DNA of 64,000 nucleotides, taken from assembly GCA_016217675.1 (NCBI GenBank), contig JACRHC010000098.1, positions 1 through 64,000 on the forward strand. The letters run 5' to 3'. Below the pieces are notes generated by a model. That model saw nothing but the letters and a program-made list of their open reading frames with translations, was not told the DNA's origin and did not search any database. The translations under genes were made by a program, and so were the position numbers. Origin of the DNA: Nitrospirota bacterium. Lineage in GTDB: Bacteria; Nitrospirota; Thermodesulfovibrionia; Thermodesulfovibrionales; UBA6898. Positions 26,400-35,492 of the stretch are shown here, in pieces. Each line of letters opens with the position of its first letter. The stretch's first letter is position 1.

Positions 26400-26523
26400 C
26401 TTGTTTCTTGACCTGCCGGTCAGCTTCTTTTTTCTGACGGCGCTTCTGACGCCAGGGTTTTATGTAATCACCGTAATGATCGGTGAAATATCCGGGATTG
26501 TTCTTCTTCCAAGTTTGTTGCAC
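26260..26523 (-). CDS. Small basic protein of unknown function
   Basis: 87 residues. The N-terminal half is aromatic and strongly basic (N-P-G-Y-F-T-D-H-Y, W-R-Q-K-R-R-Q-K-K), suitable for nucleic-acid binding. The C-terminal half holds the hexapeptide I-K-D-E-I twice, encoded by the 16-base direct repeat. It is paired with the small HTH gene downstream. Its function is not known; the pair may derive from an insertion sequence, but no terminal inverted repeats were found. Confidence 0.45.
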   Translation of the reverse strand: MQQTWKKNNPGYFTDHYGDYIKPWRQKRRQKKEADRQVKKQVIKDEIPTSKPYQELVLIIPAESAGMIKDEIRLRRVDITTFAAHGG

Positions 26524-26581
26524 GGACTGTTTTGGTGAGGAGGGGTTATGATTCTTATGCGATTAACTTAAAGCGCACCAC

Positions 26582-26618
26582 AAAAAGAGGGAAGGCATTG
26601 CGGCCTTCCCTCTTTTTT
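26582..26618. terminator. Bidirectional intrinsic terminator after glnA
   Basis: GGGAAGGC (26589-26596) pairs with GCCTTCCC (26603-26610) around a 6-base loop, with an A-run before and a T-run after, so it works on both strands. It lies 22 bases past the glnA stop on the minus strand. Confidence 0.88.
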
Positions 26619-26639
26619 GTGATATCTTCTGTAAACGGC

Positions 26640-28052
26640 TTAGATGTCGTAGTACAGGAAGAACTCGTATGGATGAGGGCGGAGCCTCAGTGCGTCCACT
26701 TCATTCTTTCTCTTGTATGCAATCCAGGTATCAATCGCGTCCTGGGTAAAGACGTTGCCCTTAAGAAGGAACTCATGATCTGCCTCAAGCGCATCGAGCG
26801 CCTCATCAAGGCTGCCCGGCATGGTCGGCACTGATGCCAGCTCTTCCGGTCCAAGATCGTAGATGTCCTTATCAAGCGGCTCCCCTGGGTGGATCTTGTT
26901 CTCGATGCCGTCAAGACCTGCCATCATCATTGCAGAGAATGCGAGGTATGTGTTGCAGGACGGATCAGGGAACCTCACCTCAACCCTCTTGGCCTTCGGG
27001 TTCGCTGAGTAGGTCGGGATACGGATTGAAGCTGAACGGTTTCTTGCAGAGTAGGCAAGATTGACCGGAGCTTCGAAGCCCGGGGTGAGTCTCTTGTATG
27101 AGTTTGTGGTCGGGTTTGTGAGTGCTGCAAGGGCATGCGCATGTTTCAGCACGCCACCGATGTAATAGAGCGCCATTTCGCTCAGGCCAGCATATCCGTT
27201 GCCTGCGAAGAGGGGCTTGCCCTTCTTCCAGATCGACTGGTGACAATGCATGCCTGAACCGTTGTCTCCAAAGAGCGGCTTCGGCATGAAGGTTGCAGTC
27301 TTGTTATGTCTGCGGGCTACGTTCTTGATGATGTATTTAAAGAGCATGTTCTTGTCAGCCATCTTCACGAGTGAGTCAAAGCGCATGTCGATCTCAGCCT
27401 GACCTGCGGTTGCGACCTCATGATGCTCACGCTCGACATAAATGCCGACCTTCTGCATCTCCATGCACATCTCTGTCCTTATATTCACCTGACTGTCGGT
27501 GGGCGGTACCGGGAAATAACCTTCCTTGTGTCTTGGCTTGTACCCGAGGTTCGGGCCCTCGTCGCGGCCTGAGTTCCAGATGCCTTCCATGGACTCGATG
27601 AAATAGTAACCGCTGTGCGCATTCTGATCGAACTGGATGCCGTCGAAGATAAAGAACTCTGCCTCAGGACCGAAATAGCAGGTGTCGCCGATGCCGGTTG
27701 ACTTGAGGTATGCCTCTGCCTTCTGGGCTATGTAACGGGGGTCTCTGGTGTACTGCTCCTTGGTGATCGGGTCAACGATGTTGCAGATAAGGCTGATCGT
27801 CGGGTATTCCATGAAAGGGTCCATGAATGCGGTATCTGCATCAGGCACAATAAGCATGTCCGAGGTGTTGATCGCCTGCCATCCCCTGATGGATGAACCG
27901 TCAAAGCCGAGTCCTTCTTCAAAGACCTCTTCCTTCAACTCTGCAATGGGTACTGCGAAATGCTGCCAGATTCCGGGAAAATCGAGAAACTTGAAGTTCG
28001 CCATCACTGCCTTGTTTTCCTGCGCCATCTTGATTACGTCTTTTGCTGTCAT
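26640..28052 (-). CDS. glnA: Glutamine synthetase type I
   Basis: 470 residues, a full-length GSI. It makes glutamine from glutamate and ammonia with ATP. Visible signatures are F-D-G-S-S-I-R-G-W near residue 50, G-P-E-A-E-F-F-I-F, the N-G-S-G-M-H-C-H active-site segment and [10 protein letters not shown]. The region D-K-D-I-Y-D-L contains the tyrosine that is adenylylated in the GSI-beta class, suggesting covalent control. glnB, its PII regulator, lies just upstream on the same strand with a repeat-filled gap. Confidence 0.97.
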   Translation of the reverse strand: MTAKDVIKMAQENKAVMANFKFLDFPGIWQHFAVPIAELKEEVFEEGLGFDGSSIRGWQAINTSDMLIVPDADTAFMDPFMEYPTISLICNIVDPITKEQYTRDPRYIAQKAEAYLKSTGIGDTCYFGPEAEFFIFDGIQFDQNAHSGYYFIESMEGIWNSGRDEGPNLGYKPRHKEGYFPVPPTDSQVNIRTEMCMEMQKVGIYVEREHHEVATAGQAEIDMRFDSLVKMADKNMLFKYIIKNVARRHNKTATFMPKPLFGDNGSGMHCHQSIWKKGKPLFAGNGYAGLSEMALYYIGGVLKHAHALAALTNPTTNSYKRLTPGFEAPVNLAYSARNRSASIRIPTYSANPKAKRVEVRFPDPSCNTYLAFSAMMMAGLDGIENKIHPGEPLDKDIYDLGPEELASVPTMPGSLDEALDALEADHEFLLKGNVFTQDAIDTWIAYKRKNEVDALRLRPHPYEFFLYYDI

Positions 28053-28059
28053 TGCTCCT

Positions 28060-28232
28060 CCTATATAAGTAATGAGTTATGGGTAATGAGTAATGAGTTA
28101 AAAACTGATCACGCATCACTATTTTCTTGCCCATGCGTAATAGAAAAATCTGATCACGCATCATTGATCTATTGGTAATGTGTAAAAAGCAATGAGCTGT
28201 AAACCGATCACTCATTACTGATTACTCATCAC
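28060..28232. repeat. Intergenic repeat cluster between glnA and glnB
   Basis: GATCACGCATCA occurs twice. A TAATGAGTAATGAGTT-type segment near 28075-28100 returns in inverse orientation as ACTCATTACTGATTACTCAT near 28210-28230. The 185-base gap is thus a long imperfect inverted repeat of A+T-rich units, probably a mobile intergenic element. Confidence 0.65.
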
Positions 28233-28237
28233 GGTCT

Positions 28238-28579
<342 letters not shown>

Positions 28580-28629
28580 TCACCTCCTTGAAACAGAGTG
28601 TTCAGTTTTGTTTATTGAATGCCTGAGCC

Positions 28630-28693
28630 GTCATTCCCGCAAGTGAAGCGCGCCGGGAATCCATCTGATAGATTCCGGTCGAGCCGGAATGAC
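28630..28693. repeat. GTCATTCC...GGAATGAC intergenic inverted repeat
   Basis: GTCATTCC at 28630-28637 is mirrored by GGAATGAC at 28686-28693; internal GGGAATCC and GATTCCGG segments pair too. This resembles widely dispersed small palindromic elements of bacterial genomes. It sits between glnB and the amidotransferase gene. Confidence 0.65.
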
Positions 28694-28728
28694 AAACAAA
28701 AACAGATAAAGTTACTTCATTAACAACG

Positions 28729-29403
28729 TTAATTGCAAAAAAAAGATCTATAAAAACTCTCGGCCCTCGCAGCATAGCCCGCATAATATGCCTCGGTCTC
28801 CTGCTCGATCTGTGTCATATCAACCGGCTCATTCTTCAGCCAGTCAAATATCATCTGTCTGGACACCTCGATATGGAACTGGAAGGCATAGGCCTTATTA
28901 CCATACCTGAATGCCTGATTTGGGTAAAGACCGGACACTGCAAGCCGCTCTGCACCTTGGGGGATATCAAAGGTCTCTCCATGCCACTGAAAGACCTTGC
29001 AGCTTTTGCCCTCTGTTGCAAGGTGCGCCATGCGCGGATCCGTCAGTCCGGCGTCCCTGAACTCGATGTCATACCAGCCGATCTCCTTCTCCGGCCCAGG
29101 ATAGACCTTTGCGCCGAGTGCCTTTGCCATGAGCTGCGCACCGAGACAGATGCCGAATACCCTCTTGCCTGTCTTCATGAACTGCTCGGCAAGCTTCATC
29201 TCACCGGTCAGATAGGGATACTTGTCCTCGTCGTTCACGCTCATCGGCCCGCCGAGCATGACCAGCGTATCGTACCCATCAGCAGAACCGACTGCATGCC
29301 GCGCAAGGTCCATGACCGTATAGTGCATGTTGTTATGCACAAGAAAATCCTCGATCGTGCCCGGGCCCTCAGTAACAAAGTTTTTTAGTATCAAAATCGA
29401 CAT
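28729..29403 (-). CDS. Class-I glutamine amidotransferase (GMP-synthase-like)
   Basis: 224 residues, one GATase1 domain. The nucleophile elbow is G-I-C-L-G-A-Q near residue 85, and the catalytic pair is in F-Q-F-H-I-E-V near residue 175. The substrate-binding L-G-G-P-M-S is present. Stand-alone proteins of this type hydrolyse a glutamine-like gamma-glutamyl bond; no synthase domain is fused and the acceptor is unknown. Beside glnA and glnB it may belong to nitrogen metabolism, but that is inference. Confidence 0.88.
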   Translation of the reverse strand: MSILILKNFVTEGPGTIEDFLVHNNMHYTVMDLARHAVGSADGYDTLVMLGGPMSVNDEDKYPYLTGEMKLAEQFMKTGKRVFGICLGAQLMAKALGAKVYPGPEKEIGWYDIEFRDAGLTDPRMAHLATEGKSCKVFQWHGETFDIPQGAERLAVSGLYPNQAFRYGNKAYAFQFHIEVSRQMIFDWLKNEPVDMTQIEQETEAYYAGYAARAESFYRSFFCN

Positions 29404-29563
29404 AATATTATTCCTATAATTATTCTCAACAAATGCAATATATCTGCCATTGCATGTTTTTCTTTGAAAACAACAGGTTATTACTCACAATAACGCAATA
29501 ATTGCCTGATAATCAGGCAGGTTTGCGCAAAAAACAGGCACAATCAATACCGCAAATCCGCGT

Positions 29564-30814
29564 CTACAACATCTGGACCAGGAGCATAATGTTCAGGACA
29601 GAAACGATCGCTGCGGATAGCCACAATACGATCTTGTCGCGGCCGGTATTTGAGAACTTGCCCATCACTTTTTTTGACGAGGTCAGGGAAATAAGAGAGA
29701 AGATGGTCCAGGGAAGCTGCAGGCTCAGGGCGATCTGACTCCAGATGATGCCCTGAAAAGGATCGTTCAGAAAGAAGACCAGAATAAGCGCACCGCTGAA
29801 GGTGATGATAATGCCTATGCGCGAATGGGAGTCTGCCATATCAAAGGGCTCCCGGAATATGCCGGCAAAGATGCTGCCGCCTGCCATGGCAGCGGTTATG
29901 GATGAAGAGAAGCCTGCAAGCAGCAGGGCAAGCGCAAAAACTACTCCTGCTGCATTGCCCAGGAGAGGCTTGAGCGTTGCCTCGGCCTGGGGCAGGTCTG
30001 TTACCACCGTGCTGCTGGCATGAAAGACCGCAGCAGCCACTAATATTATGGCGCTGTTAATGGCCCAGCCCACAAGCATGGCAGCCAGGGTATCTATGAA
30101 CTCATACTTGAGCTGCTTCCTGATCACCTCATCGCCTTCAATATTCCATTGTCTGGACTGAATGATCTCTGAATGAAGAAAGATGTTATGCGGCATCACA
30201 ACCGCTCCTAACACGCTCATGATCACCGGCAGCGAACCAGCAGGCAGGGAAGGAACAACCCATCCCTTTGCAGCCTCGCCCCACTGCACCGGCACCAGAC
30301 TCAGTTCGAAGATAAAGGCAAGGCCGATAAGAGAGACAAAGCCGATGATCCATACCTCAAGCTTCTTATACCCATTCGTAATCAGCATGACACAGGCCAG
30401 GACTGCGGTGATCGCAGCGCCGACCGTAAGCGGCAGACCGAAGAGCATGTTCAGGCCGATAGCAGCGCCCAGGATCTCGGCAAGGGCGGTCGATACAGAG
30501 GCCAGCATCGCACTGGTAAGAAATATCCTGCTTGCAGGTTTCGGAAAATGTTTTGTTGCTGACTCGGAAAGGCAGAGTCCGGTGGCTATGCCGAGGTGTG
30601 CTGCGTTGTGCTGGAGCACGATGAGCATAAAGGTCGAGAGCGTAACCATCCAGAGCAGCGCATACCCGAATTGCGAGCCGGCAGCAACATTAGAGGCCCA
30701 GTTGCCCGGATCGATAAACCCTACGGTCACCAGAAAGCCCGGGCCTATATACTTCAGGATCTCCCGCGCCCCGAGCTTCGGGCTATGTTTGCCGAATAAG
30801 GTCTTCAGGCCCAT
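29564..30814 (-). CDS. mntH: NRAMP-family divalent metal transporter
   Basis: 416 residues with about 11 hydrophobic segments. The metal-binding D-P-G-N lies at residues 35-38, and the second signature M-P-H-N-I-F-L-H-S-E is near residue 210, both as in MntH. The protein should import manganese or iron with protons. It is divergent from the sigma-54 activator gene; no MntR or Fur-type site was identified in the 90-base gap. Confidence 0.93.
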   Translation of the reverse strand: MGLKTLFGKHSPKLGAREILKYIGPGFLVTVGFIDPGNWASNVAAGSQFGYALLWMVTLSTFMLIVLQHNAAHLGIATGLCLSESATKHFPKPASRIFLTSAMLASVSTALAEILGAAIGLNMLFGLPLTVGAAITAVLACVMLITNGYKKLEVWIIGFVSLIGLAFIFELSLVPVQWGEAAKGWVVPSLPAGSLPVIMSVLGAVVMPHNIFLHSEIIQSRQWNIEGDEVIRKQLKYEFIDTLAAMLVGWAINSAIILVAAAVFHASSTVVTDLPQAEATLKPLLGNAAGVVFALALLLAGFSSSITAAMAGGSIFAGIFREPFDMADSHSRIGIIITFSGALILVFFLNDPFQGIIWSQIALSLQLPWTIFSLISLTSSKKVMGKFSNTGRDKIVLWLSAAIVSVLNIMLLVQML

Positions 30815-30904
30815 AATGATTATTCTACCGCCTTTACGTGCAGGGTGTGCAGCGTCCTCTCAAATAGTGTATTATTTCTCAGACGGATTTGACACAATAA
30901 CGAC

Positions 30905-32428
<1,524 letters not shown>

Positions 32429-32492
32429 CCATATCCTGTTTCACACCCTCTTCTGCACCATTACATGCGCCTGAAAGAAAGCGAGAAAACCA

Positions 32493-32672
32493 TTGATCCC
32501 TTTCATTGATTACAGTTTATGCACCGGCTGCTGCGCGTGCGCTGAATTATATCCCTTGTTCTTCGCGATGAGAGATGATAAAGCATGGTTCATAAATTTC
32601 GAAAAATTTATGTATCCTGAACACAGGCACATTATGTATTGTTGCCCCTTCCGCGCTATTGTTATCGAATAG
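32493..32672 (+). CDS. Small ferredoxin-like protein
   Basis: A 59-codon open frame starting at a TTG (32493). The translation reads L-C-T-G-C-C-A-C-A-E-L-Y-P near the start, then F-F-A-M-R-D-D-K-A-W, and closes with C-C-P-F-R-A-I-V-I-E. This matches the outline of small single-cluster [4Fe-4S] ferredoxins (C-T-G-C-x2-C...C-P-x-x-A-I) with D-D-K-A-W in the middle. The third/fourth cysteine spacing (C-x2-C-C-x-C, then a late C-C-P) is unusual. There is no ATG and only a weak ribosome-binding site, so it may be decayed or use TTG. Confidence 0.6.
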   Translation: MIPFIDYSLCTGCCACAELYPLFFAMRDDKAWFINFEKFMYPEHRHIMYCCPFRAIVIE

Positions 32673-32703
32673 TACAAACCTGCCTGATAAACAGAAATAG
32701 ATA

Positions 32704-32732
32704 TTGACGAACAGTCAAAAGCGCGCTAAGAT
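32704..32732 (+). promoter_or_regulatory. Sigma-70-type promoter of a noncoding RNA
   Basis: TTGACG (32704-32709) and TAAGAT (32727-32732) are exactly 17 bases apart in a gap with no gene downstream on this strand. The structured RNA begins about 7 bases later. Confidence 0.65.
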
Positions 32733-32737
32733 GAAAT

Positions 32738-32992
32738 CAGGAATAGGACATAGAAAACTCTGAACCGGAGGTTGAGCGGTTGGTGAGTTAAACACGGGAG
32801 AAGATTCCGATGTTATCGTCAAGGACGGCTCCCCCGCAACGCATTAATCAGCCTCTGGTTCGGGGCTTAACTTAATAAGCATTCTGGAGCCATAAGAGGG
32901 CTTTGGGACATTCTCAGAACGCAGGGGCTCTGGCACAACGTCAGCAGAGCAGAGACTGTCCGGAGAAAGAAGGCCCGATATGGCTCTTTTTA
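32738..32992 (+). ncRNA. Structured noncoding RNA of unknown family
   Basis: About 255 bases between a promoter and a U-run. Domain 1: 32758-32775 pairs over all 18 positions with 32848-32865 (14 Watson-Crick, 4 G-U). It continues with GC/GUUG against CAAC/GC, GGGAG (32796-32800) against CTCCC (32829-32833), and CGAT/ATCG at the tip. Domain 2: GAGCCATA (32887-32894) with TATGGCTC (32979-32986), GGGC with GCCC, GGACA with TGTCC, GCTCTG with CAGAGC. TTTTTATAT follows the last stem as an intrinsic terminator. The block GCGGTTGGTGAG resembles a segment I recall from E. coli 6S RNA, but the overall two-arm shape is not the usual 6S form. Not tmRNA, SRP or RNase P by motif. Confidence 0.7.
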
Positions 32993-33033
32993 TATAATAT
33001 ACAACTCACCTTAATCAATTTGTTCGCATCGCC

Positions 33034-33687
33034 TTAGATATACTTTTCCTGAATAGCATACTTAACAAGGTCTGCCGTCTTCTTCAGTTGCAATTTGTCC
33101 ATGATATTGGCACGATGGCGCTCTACAGTCCGGACGCTGATAAGGAGAAGTTCTCCGATCTCCTTGCTCGATTTTCCATCAGCTATGAGCTTGATGACCT
33201 CTTTTTCCCGCGGTGTAAGCACTTCAATCTGGGAAGACCGACTCACATTCCCCCGGCGTATCTGCACCCAATCCTCGATCATGCCTTCCTCAAGGTGAGG
33301 CGACACATAAATTTTCCCCTGACGTATTCTTTCTATTGCCAAAAACAGGTCCGGGTCTGCGTCTTCTTTAAGCAGATACCCATCTGCGCCGGCTGAGATA
33401 GCCTGGTGAAGATATGACCTGTCCTTGTGCATGGTCAGGACCAGCACCTTCATATCAGGATACTGTTTTCTGATCTCACGGACTGCTTCGATTCCCCTGA
33501 GATTCGGCATGGAGATATCCACGATAACCAATTCCGGAGTCATGGTGCGAAGCAGATTCAACAGTTCAAGACCGTCTCCTGCTTCCCCAATCACCTGAAG
33601 ACCTGCCACACTCTCGATAATACTCTTGAGTCCCCGCCGGAACAGGGTGTGGTCATCTGCCAGTACAACGCGATACGTATCAGTCAC
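33034..33687 (-). CDS. NarL/LuxR-type response regulator
   Basis: 217 residues: receiver domain with D-D at residues about 11-12, phosphoacceptor Asp in V-I-V-D-I-S-M-P near residue 56, conserved K-E-D-A region, and a C-terminal LuxR-type HTH (L-T-P-R-E-K-E-V-I-K-L-I-A-D-G-K-S-S-K-E-I). It lies 3 bases downstream of its likely partner kinase. Targets are unknown. Confidence 0.94.
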   Translation of the reverse strand: MTDTYRVVLADDHTLFRRGLKSIIESVAGLQVIGEAGDGLELLNLLRTMTPELVIVDISMPNLRGIEAVREIRKQYPDMKVLVLTMHKDRSYLHQAISAGADGYLLKEDADPDLFLAIERIRQGKIYVSPHLEEGMIEDWVQIRRGNVSRSSQIEVLTPREKEVIKLIADGKSSKEIGELLLISVRTVERHRANIMDKLQLKKTADLVKYAIQEKYI

Positions 33688-33690
33688 CGC

Positions 33691-35169
33691 TTACTCCTTC
33701 CGAGTCGGAACATTGAAGGCTATTCGGGTGCCTTTTCCTTCCTGACTCTGCATTTCGAGCGTTCCCCTCAGCATTCGCACCCGCTCTTCCATAATCGCCA
33801 AACCCAAACCCTTCACGGCAACGTCTGTTCCGAAAGAGCGCGGAGGGTTGAACCCACGCCCGTTGTCCTCAATGCAAAAAGTGACCACTCCTTCAAGCTT
33901 CCGGACAACCACAGAAACATCCGTCGCATTGGCATGCTTCCCAACATTCGTAAGCGCCTCCTGGAGGACTCGGTATATCATAATCTGGTCATCGCCTGAA
34001 AAAAGAGGGTCAACATCATCCATGGTGAGTGAAATGGCACCCTCAAAATTCCTGTTGAAATTGTCCACGAGCCATCGAATAGCAGCGGTAAGGCCGAGAT
34101 CTTCCAGTATGGCAGGACTTAAATCGCGGCTGAGCCTGCGCACGTTTTCAATGGTCTGATCAATATAGTCTATGATATCTTCGCATTTATTCTTAATCTC
34201 AGCATTACCCTGCAGGCCTCTCTCAACAGATCTCAGCCTCAGCTTCATAATGGTCAGGGCATGACCTAATTCATCATGCAATTCTCTTGAAATAGTCTTT
34301 CTCTCTGTCTCCTGGGCAGTCATCAGCCGGGAAGAGAGCAGCTGGAGCTGCTGTTCCGATTCCTTTAAAGCAGCTTCTGCCTGTTCACGCTCGGAGATCT
34401 CAGCCCGTAGATGTTCATTTACTGCGGCCAGTTCGGCAGTTCTTGCATCAACCAGTTCAGCGAGGTGCCCACGATGAATTGTCAGCTCTTCTGCCTGAAT
34501 GAGCAGTTGCTCATTCGCCATGAACAGATTCTCTTCAGCCCTTTTCCTCTGCCGCTCACGGTTCCAGAGTCCTGCTGTTGCAGTGATCACAATAAGAGCC
34601 CAAATTGCCGGAATGCCAAGAAAAAGTTGCCTGGATTTTTTCTGGTTTTCGAGTTTGTCTTGTTCAATGATGTCTTCGAGCTGTCTTGTCTTGCTGAGGA
34701 GTTCCCCGAATATCGAATGAAACTGCAGATAAAGGGCCGAACTGCTCCCTGATCTTTTGGAATCATGCAGGCGATCCAGACTTATCGCTTTGAACCTGGA
34801 GAGCAGTGTTCTGATAACATCCGCCCGGGCCCTCAGTTCCGGATCTTTGAGCGGCTCTGTGATCCAGTAGTCATTTTCTACTGCTCCGCCTTCGAGGATC
34901 ACATTAATCAGCTGTAAAGCCTGATCCAGCTCGGCGAGGACCCTCGAGACCTCTACTTCAGGCTCTCCCCTGATGATCTCCTCCAGCCTGAGATGAGCTG
35001 TGGCAGTATGTATCTGAACATCCTTTACAGCGTCGACAAGCATCTCATCAATGTGCAGTCTGCTGCTTATCCGCTCGACCCAGAAGAGCAGGATCAGCGA
35101 AAGGACGCCGATCAGAAAGACCGTAGCCGGCATCCAGCACCACTGCCCCCATTTACCTCTCTTTACCAT
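33691..35169 (-). CDS. NarX-type membrane sensor histidine kinase
   Basis: 492 residues. Membrane segments near residues 12-30 and 195-215 flank a periplasmic helical domain of about 160 residues. A coiled coil follows, then a HisKA_3 dimerisation domain with the phosphoacceptor histidine in R-E-L-H-D-E-L-G-H-A-L, and an HATPase domain (E-D-N-G-R-G-F-N, G-L-G-L-A-I-M). This subfamily pairs with NarL-type regulators, as here. The signal is unknown; no PAS or haem motif is seen. Confidence 0.92.
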   Translation of the reverse strand: MVKRGKWGQWCWMPATVFLIGVLSLILLFWVERISSRLHIDEMLVDAVKDVQIHTATAHLRLEEIIRGEPEVEVSRVLAELDQALQLINVILEGGAVENDYWITEPLKDPELRARADVIRTLLSRFKAISLDRLHDSKRSGSSSALYLQFHSIFGELLSKTRQLEDIIEQDKLENQKKSRQLFLGIPAIWALIVITATAGLWNRERQRKRAEENLFMANEQLLIQAEELTIHRGHLAELVDARTAELAAVNEHLRAEISEREQAEAALKESEQQLQLLSSRLMTAQETERKTISRELHDELGHALTIMKLRLRSVERGLQGNAEIKNKCEDIIDYIDQTIENVRRLSRDLSPAILEDLGLTAAIRWLVDNFNRNFEGAISLTMDDVDPLFSGDDQIMIYRVLQEALTNVGKHANATDVSVVVRKLEGVVTFCIEDNGRGFNPPRSFGTDVAVKGLGLAIMEERVRMLRGTLEMQSQEGKGTRIAFNVPTRKE

Positions 35170-35176
35170 AGCACGA

Positions 35177-35359
35177 TCAAAAATCGAAGCGGGGGGACCA
35201 GTAGTCCTGATAAGTCTGGCATTTTATTCTGACACGGCACCTGTTGCAGACATTAAGATACTTAAAGCATTCATAGTGCGGACACCAGATCTTCACAGGC
35301 TCAGAACCCTGATCCGCATCGCAAAGGCCGCCTATTGCAAAAGCAGAACTGTTTTCCAT
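35177..35359 (-). CDS. Small cysteine-rich protein
   Basis: About 60 residues from the ATG at 35359 (an ATG at 35386 is also possible). The C-terminal half has W-C-P-H-Y-E-C-F-K-Y-L-N-V-C-N-R-C-R-V-R-I-K-C, five spaced cysteines plus one more upstream, suited to binding zinc or an iron-sulfur cluster. TATAAT lies a few bases before the start. It sits directly upstream of the sensor kinase gene on the same strand, so it may be the first gene of that unit. Function unknown. Confidence 0.5.
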   Translation of the reverse strand: MENSSAFAIGGLCDADQGSEPVKIWCPHYECFKYLNVCNRCRVRIKCQTYQDYWSPRFDF

Positions 35360-35492
35360 ATTTTTATCATTATACACTTTTTCCATATCGGGCAATGCCC
35401 TTTCTTATACCGCATTGCCAACGGAGCGCTCGGCGAGCCATTACCGTAAGCTCCCTTTTATGTCCAACAGGATTTTTATTGTAGAATAGACC

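Noticed and set aside
28630-28693. CRISPR-like repeat
   Set aside because: Only a single inverted repeat is present, without regularly spaced direct repeats; no cas gene is nearby.
32738-32992. The structured RNA as tmRNA, SRP RNA, RNase P RNA or tRNA-Sec
   Set aside because: None of the conserved sequence blocks of these RNAs is present: no tRNA acceptor/T-arm, no SRP GGAAG tetraloop domain, no RNase P core motifs.
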